Below, piece by piece: positions 22,240-33,468 of a stretch of DNA of 64,000 nucleotides. The notes under the pieces are model-generated. The model was not told the DNA's origin and did not search any database. It saw only the letters and a list, made by a program, of their open reading frames with translations. This stretch comes from Antedon mediterranea. Taxonomy: Eukaryota; Echinodermata; Crinoidea; Comatulida; Antedonidae. The stretch spans positions 14,139,001 to 14,203,000 of the forward strand of contig NC_092673.1 in assembly GCF_964355755.1 (NCBI RefSeq). The letters are read 5' to 3'. Within the stretch, counting starts at the first letter, position 1. Every line of letters starts with the position of its first letter. Made by a program: the position numbers and the translations under genes.

Positions 22240-25200
22240 CCTTAACTTCACACATTTGCTGCAGCAGTAGCTTTTGCTTCACCACTAAGAGGATCAAATA
22301 GAATCCAGTGAACACTAGCATATTCATAGAATATGGAACCACAAGAGAATCCACAATCTCTAATTATTTATTAAAAGTTATGGTTAGGCCATAAGGCTCA
22401 TTTTATTCAAGATACAGTGTAATAGGCACAAAATGTGAATTTTTTATTTAACGTTTTAGATAATGTAAATATTGCTGAATATTGCTTTCCTATCATTGCA
22501 AGAAATTCACAGTTGTTTTTGTCTTGCTCTCATCATCTGACAGTTTCAAGAATGTAGTTAATTTGAATGTTTTCATACCATATACAAAAATGAAGTTTGG
22601 TTTGGTGCCGGATCTATAATAAATACCTACTATCAAATTGTTCTTATGGCCTGTGACTTATTTAAAATGAGAAAATAAATGGTCACGAGTTCCTATTTAT
22701 GTCGAACAGGTTGTCTAGAATTGTATATAGTGTTTTATGTTGAATAACAAATGTGCAATCTACAACTGTAACTATATTCAAAGAGCATCATCATAGCAAT
22801 TTGAAATCAACTGAAATTACCATCCAGCTGGAGAATGCAGAACACATATTAATGGTAACTTTGAAAAGGCTGAACTTTGTGAACAGCAAACTGTACAATT
22901 GATCCTGCATGACCAACTACAATACTACCTACAGAAAATTCAGCACAACAAGGCGTACTCTTGTGTTCAACTCAAGTTTTGGTATGGAAACATCTAAATA
23001 CATTGATTCTTGAAACTGTCTCTGATGAGGGTAGATAAAGTTACAGTTACATGGCCACAGGCATGGTATTTGGAGTCTACTGTTGAAACGGCTCCAATGA
23101 ATGATGAATAGAATTCTGATTAAAACACATTAGTGCCTATTTTACTGTATGTTGAATACATTGTTTATAAAAGCATAAATTCCTTTTTACCTCTTTTGGT
23201 ATTCAAAATTCCTCTTTTCTAAAACAAACGATCTCCCTTCAAGTTCCAAAATGCACAACCTCTTTCACATCTTTTGTGTATTCAATATTTTCTGAATGGG
23301 ATAATTGTTTAATATTTGAATTACAAAAAATGATCACTTGTGAACTTGTATATATGCCCACCGATGGACTTTTCCAGATTCACATGTTCACGCTTGTTTT
23401 GTTAACACTCTCAGATCTTGCACATGCATTTTCAAAGGAGGACAAGTGCATAAGTATGTCTAGCACTATAAAAGATTGATCAAACTCTTTGACATTGGCA
23501 AAACAAGTCAATGTTTTCAGTTAAATTTTATAGCTACTACAAACTACTGTTTTTGGTATACTTCCACTGATTTTGCTAAACAGCAAGGTCAAGGTAACAA
23601 TTTGTTATGGGATATATCCAGTCTTTGATATCATACAAATGCATGATGTTGCCCTGTATACATTTGTAATCATTTTTTTTAATGATCCAGAGTGCATAGT
23701 AGTGGACATTCAAATGTCAAAAAAGTTAGTCGATGCATGTGGCTAATTCCGTCTTTTACACTGTTGGCTAACTGTAAGTAATACTTACTTTTGTCCATAC
23801 CATCAATTATAACCAAAAGATATGTTCATGGGACGGTTTACTGTATAATTGATTATTGGAAAATGGTCTAAATAAGTCTTTGTCAACATTTAAAGATGTA
23901 ATGCGTTACAGTTACAGTTATAGTACTGGCCTTCTGTAAAAAGTCTCCACCAGATGGTTGTTGCTCCTACTCTTTTCTTGTATGGAATAGATCGGCAGTC
24001 GTGTTCTTGTCATCCAATATTGAAATCTAGAATGTTGTTTCCAAACATTCTAATATGCACGCAGAAACGTAATTATATGCTAGAACTTTTTCTTTGCAGT
24101 GCATGAAGTTATTAGTAGATTTAATAATCCACAGTGTCTACTGTATGACTTGTAGCCGTGAAAATAAACATTTATATAACAGAAATGACAATCAATACGG
24201 TTGATTTATCAACTTTTGCCTGACTATGAATAAAGAATAAATTAAATGAATGAATAACCAATTGCGAGCAGTTAGTCACTCTTTAGCCGATCGGGTCGCG
24301 AGCAAGATTAATTTTGTCAGATAATGAAGACATGAAAACATTTTAAAAATTAGACTTATGTCTCTATCTGTTTTCACTAATTAATTATGGTCTTTTTTTA
24401 GACTCACTGAACATTTAATCTATAGGTGAAATGTAGTAGAGGTTTTACTTCATTTTCTTTACCACTACTCACAATGCCATGCTTTTACTACCGAATTCAG
24501 GATTTTTCTTAGTTGCACCTAAGCTTTTTTTTCCCACCTGAGGTTGTTCTAAAATGTATTGGTTAACATTAGTTGCATTAAATTCAACTTCATTATGTTT
24601 GTATTGCGAGAAAACCACCATTTTTATTTATTTTATTGTCATTAATATTCCTATTTCGTTGTAATTATTTACTTCAAAACAGTTGCGACACAATCGTCAA
24701 AGACCATACACACAATAAAAAACGCAATTTTTCATCATATTGTTTTAGTCTCCTATCAAATCTTATGTAAATGTATATGGAAATTTATCAGATGTGTGTG
24801 CCCGGTACACTGATTGAAATGACACCTAAAGTACCCCAGCCCCAGCCTGGGTTTGTTTTCCCCCTAAACACCACACCCCACCCCTCCACTCAAAATTGTC
24901 CCAGGTCTGGCCTAGCCTTTTTAAACTTCTGAATCTGCTTCTTTTTAACGTACATAGATATTACCAATAAGCAACACAAAGTTTTATGGAATTTGAAGTG
25001 CCCGTACATGGTATTGAGAACTGCAATTCTTGAATGCCACCATGGGCCAGCACGTAAAAAAAAACACGTAATTAGAACGGTAAGAACAATTACAGTATTT
25101 CACACTTTAGAAACAGTAATGTACAATTACAGAATAGGAACTATACATGTTAACGAATATAAAAAATTTTACAATCTACAAGAGTAGAAACGAGGCAAGA

Positions 25201-25870
25201 GCATGAACTATCCTGGTTGTTTCAGACACCACTACCACACTATAATTAACCATTTGCACGCGTGGTACCATTTAAAATATAAATTATGCCGAAGTTTTTT
25301 TTCACAACAGAGAAAAGACCATGAATATGGTAAAAGGAGAATTTGATTACAACCTACGAAGAAGCTTAGCTGCCCAGCTGTTATTGTTGCGAGGGAATTG
25401 GTTGTCTTTATAGACTTCGAGGTTGGCAATTTATTATCTTCTTATTCTTATTCACTTTAAAAAAGTCGATAAACTCCGGAGTTGTTGTTGTTGGCGATGT
25501 TAAAATGGTACAATTAATGGATTCCGCAAATTAAAAAAAATTATATCAATATCAATATACCCTATATATACCCAGCCTCTTATGTACATATTCACGCCAT
25601 ATTCATCTACATTATTAATGGATTCTGATTGACGAAGAATTAAAACGTGCATTAACACAGTGTTAAACTACACCGTATTTAATTTAATGTTAAAGCTTTA
25701 AATGTTGGCCTAAAGAATGAAATTGTAACAAATAAGCAACGCAAAGAGACAATAAAGTAATGCTTTTACAAATTACATTTTTTTGCAGTCGTCTGCGTTA
25801 AGATTCATGTCAAATTTCCGCATTTATCGGAACATAAAAATCATTCGCATGGAATAGTAAGTTGTTTTCT
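22240..25870. other. No gene recognised
   Basis: AT-rich sequence with short frames of no coding character. Around 24830-24920 is a C-rich patch (accccagccccagcctgggt). Nothing resembling a known element was seen. Confidence 0.45.
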
Positions 25871-25877
25871 TACACAT

Positions 25878-25891
25878 ATTATTATTATTAT

Positions 25892-25922
<31 letters not shown>

Positions 25923-25923
25923 T
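25878..25923. repeat. ATT/AAT trinucleotide microsatellite, inverted halves
   Basis: An (ATT)n run turns into an (AAT)n run, forming a self-complementary array. Confidence 0.9.
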
Positions 25924-26094
25924 AATATGTCGATGCATTGCCACATACATGATGTTCGGTAGGCCTATTCCATCTTCTATATTGCTAACTTTTCAGGCAG
26001 AAGAAATGTCACTTCCAATAGATTGAATTGAAGAAAGAATTGTTTTCCGGCAAGACTTGTCCTCCTTGGTCAGATCGAAGATTCTTCCCAAGTC

Positions 26095-27564
26095 CTGGGG
26101 CGGATCCAGAGGGGGGGTCCACGGGGTCCGGACCCCCCCTAAATTTTAAGGGTGCCCTTTTTTTAGAGGTTCAATATTTTATTCGTGTGACATATTTGTG
26201 TGTATATTAGTATGCACAGAGTAGGCTATACTAACCCCAAAAATAAAAACAGAAATTTATCACAATGAGCGCGATGTTAAGTTACGGCGGCCGATCATAG
26301 AGCATCGTGAGAGGTGGTGACGCGTGATGATCTCTACTTAAACTTCCAAAAATAGATCGTTTCACATACTACAGAGGGCGCATGTAAACTTTTTACGATT
26401 CAACTCCGCGTACGTTACCATGCGCGCTATGTCATTGACGCGATTATTTGTCCATTGGTAAACACATTTTGATGTATAATTATTCTGAAAATAATTGAAC
26501 TGTAAACATAATTCTTTTGAGTATTTGTTTATTTACATATCATTCCATCAGATCAACTATTTTTTATTTCCATTACATCCAACCAAACATGTCAAAAATG
26601 TATTTAAAATATCGTACTATCTAGCGCGTACGACCATACGCGGTAGATTGTTTACTCAAAAATCATCGAACGGTCATCCTACACTATTCAACTTTGTTCT
26701 TGTAGTTGAGCCTCTCATGACCTGGGATTTGTTTTACTTCCTACGCCAAGATAATATAGTTCTACAAGCCATGTGCTTTTTTCTCTGAGAAATATTTATT
26801 ATAAGTGCAAAAAAAATGTTTTTTTCTCGATATCAAGCCTTTATTATTCAAATCTTTTAAAGAAAAATCACACATACCATAAAGAAGGTTCATTTATTTC
26901 ATTTTTGAAACAATATTTGTGAAAATTACGTGAGGCTCAACTACAAAACCACCATTTTGTGATATGATGTCATCGTAAGCCAATCAAAGCTGAGCTTTCC
27001 CGCGATCGGCAGAGCTCACGGTTGAATGATTTTGGATTCTGGCTATTTGATTGGTGGACGCGAATCACCCACAGCGGAATGTTTTCTCTCGTGTACGTGT
27101 ACCAAGAAGTCACGTGATCACTCTGTACTGAACGGTACTACACAAATTTAGAGCAATTAATTTGTACGAATTCCGTTAAATAAACAACAACATTTAATAA
27201 CATATTTTATTGATATTTCCAATGTTGATATATAAAAGAAATTACTATAAAACGTAATTATATGTAATTATTTTAGCGAAAAATGGCGCAATTTGTTTAC
27301 AACGTTCGTGGCTAAAAACGATCATTTTCGGCAATGTTTTAGACCCTATATTTCGAAAACTACAAACGGCGAACTAGAAAGGTGCCATTTATCATGGATT
27401 TTGCGTGCGAGAGTGCCATTTCCGGCCATCTAAGTGTGTCCTGTTACAAAATTCGCTTCGCCACAACCCCCACCATGGGGGGGCTGTGGCTCAAATACTC
27501 AATATCTGATGTGCCCTTTTTATCGGCGGACCCTCCCTCTCAAAAATGTCTGGATCCGCCCCAG
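26095..27564. mobile_element. 1.47-kb DNA element with 15-bp TIRs and 5-bp direct repeats
   Basis: Ends ctggggcggatccag (26095-26109) and ctggatccgccccag (27550-27564) are perfect inverted repeats, flanked by AAGTC on both sides (26090-26094 and 27565-27569). The left end continues into a G/C homopolymer-rich block (ggggtccacggggtccgg). A gtgccctttttt block occurs near both ends in the same orientation. An inner inverted pair (ttgagcctc near 26707, gaggctcaa near 26933) lies in the middle. GGCGGATCCAG ends are typical of abundant invertebrate non-autonomous transposons. No transposase inside. Confidence 0.8.
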
Positions 27565-27666
27565 AAGTCGACGTGACATAACCAACTTGGTGTATAGTAA
27601 ACGAAGAAAAACAATGGAAGATAAATGTGATTAAATGATAAGTCTGACTTTCTGTTCATCTACCAG

Positions 27667-29410
27667 TCAGAGTTTCAAAAGCAACTATTGAAACGATATG
27701 GGAACGAAGTTTGCTTGTTAGATGCCACATACCGAACAACGCGGTACGCTATTCCACTATTTTTCATCTGTGTGAAAACAAATGTAGGATATAGTGTTGT
27801 TGCCACATTTTCTACAATACTTGAAGATCACCTCACTATTTCAAAGGCACTTGCTATAATAAAAGAGTGGAATCCTCAGTGGAATCCTCAGTGGAATCCT
27901 CAGTGGAATCCTCCTTTTTTCATGGTAGACAACAGTGAAGCAGAAATAAAGGCAATTGAGAAGACATTTAAAGGTAAGTAATACGATATAAAGTTTGCGG
28001 TATAACATCAAGTGTAGTTCTGACAAGTTTATCCAATATCGAAATTGAGTTAACAACAACAATATAACGAATAGTTAAAGCACTCTTACTTAACTTACTA
28101 TTCATGATGTTTTGGTTTTTTTAGAATGCAGAATTTACTTATGCGACTTTCATAGGGAGCAAGCGTGGATTCGTTGGGTTAAAGGCAGGTAAAAATGGCC
28201 TCAATCACTCAAGTGATGCTGTTCTTAGCTTATTAAGAAACATTGCAAAATCTGAGTCTGTGGACGTCTTTGGTGAATCTGTAAAGAAGCTTCAATCAAG
28301 TACATATTGGAAATCCAACTTAGCCTTCAGATATTGGATTTCACGTGTGTGGTTAAAGAATGCAGATGTAAGTTAATAATTCTAATATAATAACAATTTT
28401 TGTTATCAAGTAAACAAGGTATAACCGGAACTCTGTATTGTGGTTAATAACCATGATTTACAAGAAAATACATCAGGAAGAGGTGTCCTTTGTCATGTTT
28501 TGGTTTTTGATTTGTTAATGTATTGATTTTGTATTCCAGTTTAAGTATACTCACTTGCGAGTCATAATATTATTGTGGAACAGTATACAATTGTTATAAA
28601 TACTTCTATATTCGCATTATAGAAATGGGTGTGGTGTTATCGTCTCAATCAATTTGGTCTTAAAGTCAATACTAATAATGGCATTGAAAGGCATTTCTTA
28701 TAACCCTGTAGATACATCAGAAGTAATATCACGGCATCATTGGAGTATCGACAATACAGCTCAGTCCTTCCAAACTTCTTAAAGAATCGACCAAAGCAAT
28801 TTCTTAATCACTGTCGAAAACGGTTGCCAGTTAAAGATGAGATGCAGGCTGCCATAAGTGAAACCGAAAATGGATCCTTCAAAGTACCCAGCTTCACTTC
28901 ATCTACTGCAGATTATATTGTAAGCCTTGGTAATGACGATACTATGCCGTCGTCATACACACTGACCATGCAAACACCTCCTAGCAGTTGTGATGTTCCA
29001 CCCGGAAAGTACATGGGAAAATCTACCAGAGTAGAACCGGAATCATCCACTGTTTACGCTGGATGAAGAGTGTGGCAGCATTCCAGAAATTGAAGACGAC
29101 ACGGATATAGGTGACTCAAATGTCAGCGAAATTATCTCTCCTCCTGAAGACATCTCTCCTCCTGAAGACAGTTTAAGTAATAATGACCTTAAACTGTCGG
29201 AAAATATCTGAAGAGAAACTGACAAAATTCGCTCCATGTCATATCTCAACATTCCGGTAGATGTCCTCACCACAGCGACGCAAACACTTGAAGAGATACG
29301 TAAGAGTATGTGGGCTGCATTACCTACAGAAAGTGGTCTTGCAAGAAAACCCAACCGTTAAAAATACAGAAAAGTTGCCATTCGGGATAAGCAGCGGCAC
29401 CAGGACCGGT
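27667..29410 (+). pseudogene. MULE-type transposase gene, multi-exon, broken
   Basis: Exon 27667-27973 follows an acceptor (catctaccag) and reads LLKRYGNEVCLLDATYRTTR, LFFICVKTNVGYSVVATF and PFFMVDNSEAEI, the MULE core with the D of LLDATY and the D of VDN. Exon 28125-28367 joins in phase (E-CRIYLCDFHREQAW) and then frameshifts near 28190. Exon 28623 onward has KWVWCYR and NTNNGIERHF (third acidic position), a stop, and the LPNFLKNRPKQFLNHCRKR block. Introns have GT-AG borders. Such proteins bind transposon ends and cut DNA in the nucleus. The SWIM-like C-terminal segment is poorly preserved. Further exons (29781-30142) and a PHD exon follow in line. One stop and at least one frameshift mark it as inactive. 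Confidence 0.87.
27868..27912 (+). repeat. In-frame 12-bp tandem expansion (tggaatcctcag) in the MULE exon
   Basis: Three exact copies plus a partial fourth encode WNPQ repeated, within the EWNP...FFM segment just before the catalytic VDN. The length change is a multiple of three and keeps the frame. Confidence 0.95.
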
Positions 29411-29412
29411 AA

Positions 29413-29447
29413 ATATTATTATTATTTATTTATTTATTTATTTATTT
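29413..29447 (+). repeat. ATTT microsatellite
   Basis: A TATT/ATTT run directly after a splice-donor-like ccggtaaata. Confidence 0.85.
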
Positions 29448-29780
29448 GGAATTACACCTTTAGGTCGGTGGAATTACATACATTGTTTATTATTAACAAT
29501 ATTCCAATTTGCAGTTCTATCGATCAAAGGTAATAATAAATGTGCTTAAATTAGTATTTCCGCACGTTCATCGTTATACGTAGAATAATTAATATATAGA
29601 AATACAACTTTTCATGAACAGAAAGCTGTCAGGTGAAACAGGATACACAAAAGAAACAAACAGCAAGAAACACAAATATTAAGCATGTTAAACTAAACAA
29701 CGGTGATTATGGCTTATTTCTTATGATCAAAATGATTAGGCCTACAGAGAGAAATTTATTTGTAAAGTGCCAAAATACCA

Positions 29781-30142
29781 ATCTTATCTCGTTGTTATTT
29801 TCATTCAGGACGACGTGTTTCCAATTATGGCAATCTAGATTTGTACAACTTTTTTCCTAAAGCAAGTAAGGTTGCAGATGGTAAGCGAAAACGTAAACAC
29901 AACTAATAGTAATGTAATGAGGCCATGTAGTTGGTTTCCGAATTGCAAAATCATTATCAAATGACGCATGTTCCTTATGCAATTCAACATGTTAAAAAAT
30001 TAATAATAAAGTAATAGCTGTCATGATGAGTAATCTTATTTCGTTATTATTTTTCATTCAGGACGACGTGTTTTTGATTATGAAAAACAGGATATTCCAA
30101 AAGCAAGTTATAAGGTTGCAGATGGTAAGCGAAAACGTAAAC
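29781..30142 (+). repeat. Duplicated intron-exon unit (period about 252 bp)
   Basis: Both 29781-29898 and 30033-30142 contain atcttat(c/t)tcgtt, a ttttcattcag acceptor, an exon starting GACGACGTGTTT, and the donor-like aaggttgcagatggtaagcg. Encoded text is RRVSNYGNLDLYNFFPKAS against RRVFDYEKQDIPKAS. Sequence between the copies has diverged or differs in length. Confidence 0.8.
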
Positions 30143-31204
30143 TAAAAACATATGCTGAGGCCGTTTACGTTGTTTTCCAAATTGCAGTTACATCAATTAT
30201 GTTTTTTTAAATTTGATTCCGTTTGTCTTAATGTTATTTTAATTGAGATAAAAACAACTATTACCAATATTACTACCCTAGTGTTAAATAATTGAATGTA
30301 TACACAGTACTTGAATGGTTCGGAATGGCCGAGCCCAATTTTTGCATGCTGTGCATGAATGCTGTTGCCTATACTAATAATGTATTTGATGCGATGTAAA
30401 ATGTAAACAAATGGTGAACGTTTTTGTACCAAACTATGAATACACTCAAACAGGGACATTGGCTGAATGATCGGGTAAAATAGTTCACAGAATAACTGCC
30501 TCTTACAAATTATTACTATTGTATAATGAACTCAAATACCCATATGCCACCAACATCACTGGCTGCTCCTGGTGGCAAACCTGACAACATGTACTATTGC
30601 TGTGGTTAATTCACATAGGGACGACAACACCCAAAAGAAGTTCATAAACCATTGATTGATTTAGTATACACAAGCTATATTTTTGTTATATTTTGTTGTA
30701 AACATATAATATAACATTTCCCATCAACTTCAACAGTTGATTTTGTATTGCATTGAAACAAGCTAATTTTCTTTACTTTTGTTTGTCATTTCATTTAAAA
30801 TTTAGTCTGACACCACAGATATATGGTCCTTTTTTCATCCAGTCAAATAAAATGAAAATGTATTTTTATCAACAGAAATTTCATAACAGCACGCTCAAAA
30901 GCCTTAGCGACAAGAAACACAATATTTACCCCAACTACAATTACTACAGGACGCCAACGAGATAAAGCATGGTGGGTTACTCCAAAAAAGAGACATAAGT
31001 GCACGTACTTCGATATACTGATCTTTTTTCATGACTTGAATTATCAATAGTAACTGTCTTTATCGTGGAGTTACCCTTTGTTTTAGTGCAATATTTTATA
31101 TATTTTACATACAAGGTTCCTTGTATCCTGTATCCTTATATGCATATATGAATAAAATAAAGTTAAATTGCATTATTATTTACTGCTCTTATTTTCCGTT
31201 GTAG

Positions 31205-31468
31205 AATGCCGAAGCTATTCTTGCAGGGAAAAATCCTGCAATAATGAGACAACATCACTGCCGGAAATACAGGTTGTACATTCAGAAACGAATACAAGAA
31301 AAATCAAGACCAACAAACGACAAAACTTACTGTGACCTCCCATTTTGCACAAAGCCATCTGGCAATGTTTCGTGGATTCAATGTGACCACTGTGATCGGT
31401 GGGTTCACATAGTTTGTGGAAAGGTGAAAAGTATAGATAAAAAGTATATATGCGTAATGTGTGCATGA
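31205..31468 (+). CDS. PHD-finger exon, probable 3' exon of the MULE gene
   Basis: After the acceptor ttttccgttgtag the frame is open from 31205 to TGA 31468. It reads NAEAILAGKNPAIMRQHHCR, a basic linker, and then a C4HC3-like finger: YCDLPFC, WIQCDHCDRWVH, VCG, KKYICVMC. PHD fingers read histone tails. MULE proteins of this family often end in such a finger, and the exon is on the same strand downstream of the other MULE exons, so I infer it is the same gene; the linking exons are not fully resolved. This exon is intact. Confidence 0.75.
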   Translation, partial: NAEAILAGKNPAIMRQHHCRKYRLYIQKRIQEKSRPTNDKTYCDLPFCTKPSGNVSWIQCDHCDRWVHIVCGKVKSIDKKYICVMCA

Positions 31469-31469
31469 T

Positions 31470-32695
31470 ATAGACAGTCGACAATAATTTGGTTTTGAAA
31501 ACAATGTAATATAACCGTTAAATGCACAGACTGTTTGTCTATATATATATTAATGCCAATCTTGTATTGACTATACTATGTAGGCACTATAGATTAGTAA
31601 AAAGTTTTACGATTTGATTCAAATATATTGGATCATTAAAAAGAAATTCTTATTTTTCAACATTTTAAAAATAAAATGTGTGTAATAATACATTCATTTA
31701 GAACATCACATTTTCTGTGTCTCGCAATAATACCAACGCTTATACAACATGGGAATTGAAGTATATACTCGTTGTGTGTAGGGCCTGTTGGATGAAAGGT
31801 ATAAATACTACATGGCCGGACCGCAATGTAATTTGGTATACAATGATTGCAGTAATCGCCGTGTCTATAACACAAATCAAAAAACGCCAAATACGCTACA
31901 TACTTTTTTCATGTTTATTTTATGCCTATAAAATAATAAAAGAACACCATGTTTCTCGTTTATTTTTATCGTTTATACTGCATACCATAATATTATACAA
32001 AAAAACTTTCATGCGCGAGAAAAAAGTTCCCGATATTACACTCCACTAAATATACCACGCTAACGCTTTCACACATGGACCAGGGCGGCGGAAATTAACT
32101 GCAATGGAAAATGGTGTATTTTGGAGAGTGATGAAGTCGGCATTCAAACGAGGAGTGAGCTAGCCAACGTGACGCTGGTAGTTTTAGGAGTGCGTGTCAC
32201 GGTGTGTTTTGAAAATGGGTATTTTCCGAAGATTGTAAATCATGTTTTCTTTTTAAACTCTTGAATTCATAATAGACTAGGCTATGAATGAGGTAGGTGC
32301 CACCCGGAGAGGTAGAAATTCTCATATAACTTTTCTAGACCAATTTTTTCAAATATATTGGGTAAACGGGCTGTAACCTGAGAACTTTCGCATGAGGGCG
32401 CTTTTTTCAAAATGGCTGCCAGTTACAGTAGACTATGATATCTTGGCAACCACTGGTCATAGAGAGTTGATTTTGGATTTTGTCGGAAAATGGCCGGAAA
32501 TACCTCTATTGACCTTTGACCCAATATCTAACAGATATCATATCTCCGTAACTACTGGACACAGAAAGTTGTAATTGGTGTCAAACTCTCCAGAATCCGA
32601 GTAATATGAGATAAATAAGCCATAACAAGGCCAACAATTTAATTCTTTTACTACATACATGCTTCCCTTTAGTGTTTCAGTCTGTATGTCGTGTA
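31470..32695. other. No gene; repeat-like segment at about 32380-32580
   Basis: AT-rich with no convincing ORF. At 32420-32575 two related blocks about 100 bp apart (accactggtcatagagagtt and actactggacacagaaagtt, each with a gatatc/gatatcat word before it) look like a dispersed tandem-type repeat. Confidence 0.45.
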
Positions 32696-33370
32696 TTAAT
32701 CTTCAAGATCGCTCACATCACTGCAATCTGAAAAGTCTTCGTATTCATTATGTGTAAACAGTTCCTGGAAATCAGTGGGCATCACTGTCTCAATCCATTT
32801 AGGCTCCATTTGTTCGTTCCATCCATCCATTGTGTGTACTGTTGTTGACAAAATCATTGACGTCTGCTGAGCAAACTTCATTACTAAAGAATGGCAAAGT
32901 ATATGAAACTCAAGGGTCATATCTTGCTTGATTTACACTTTTCCCCTTCACTCCATACATTGGTGAAACATTTTGCTTTTGATTCCAGAAGCTTCCAGCA
33001 GGTACGTTTTCCTTTCCGAACGAAAGCGGAGTTATACTTGTTACCTGTGAAAGCATGGAATCCAATAAGGGATGATTTCTGCGCTTTTGTTAAATCAATG
33101 TCACTCAATTTCAGTACATTTCGGTATTTCCCAGTGTTTGTATCAATAATTACCCTCTGCCCATCATCTATGAAATGAGATAGTGAAATGACTGGAATGT
33201 CAAAGTCTCCAGAATGGGAACGAATTATTGCTACGCCTTGATTGTTATTTGTTAAAGCATGCTTTGCATGCTGATGTTTAATGCACCAGACTACACCACT
33301 AATTTATCTAGAACACTTCCACTCATCAGCAAACAAATCACAGATTTGAATGGACAAGAGTGGAGGTAGG
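32696..33370 (-). pseudogene. FEN1/XPG-like (PIN-type) nuclease-family gene, decayed copy 2
   Basis: On minus, from 33345: CDLFADEW, a stop, then CIKHQHAKHAL, VAIIRSHSGDFDIPVISL, IDTNTGKYRN, and SSLIGFHAFTGNKYNSAFVR followed by KGKRTCWKLL. The end (32920-32696) has GWNEQMEPKWIE and an acidic C-terminus. It is homologous to copy 1 but belongs to a different subfamily, with SGD-x-DI and FHAFTG-N-D motifs. The usual TGND is TGNK here (about 33038), so a key acidic residue is lost, besides the stop and a frameshift near 32920. It is divergent to the 33469-34774 gene, about 100 bases apart. Family placement is confident; nuclease function is inference. Confidence 0.8.
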
Positions 33371-33468
33371 ATTAAATATATCTTAATATAATTTACAAAA
33401 CATCATAATTTCCTGAGTCCATACATGAAATCTGCAATTAACATGTGTTTGTTCTATTTGTTTTTTAG

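Noticed and set aside
25873-25925. CRISPR-like or regulatory array
   Set aside because: A simple trinucleotide microsatellite; CRISPR arrays are not expected in an animal genome and there are no spacers.
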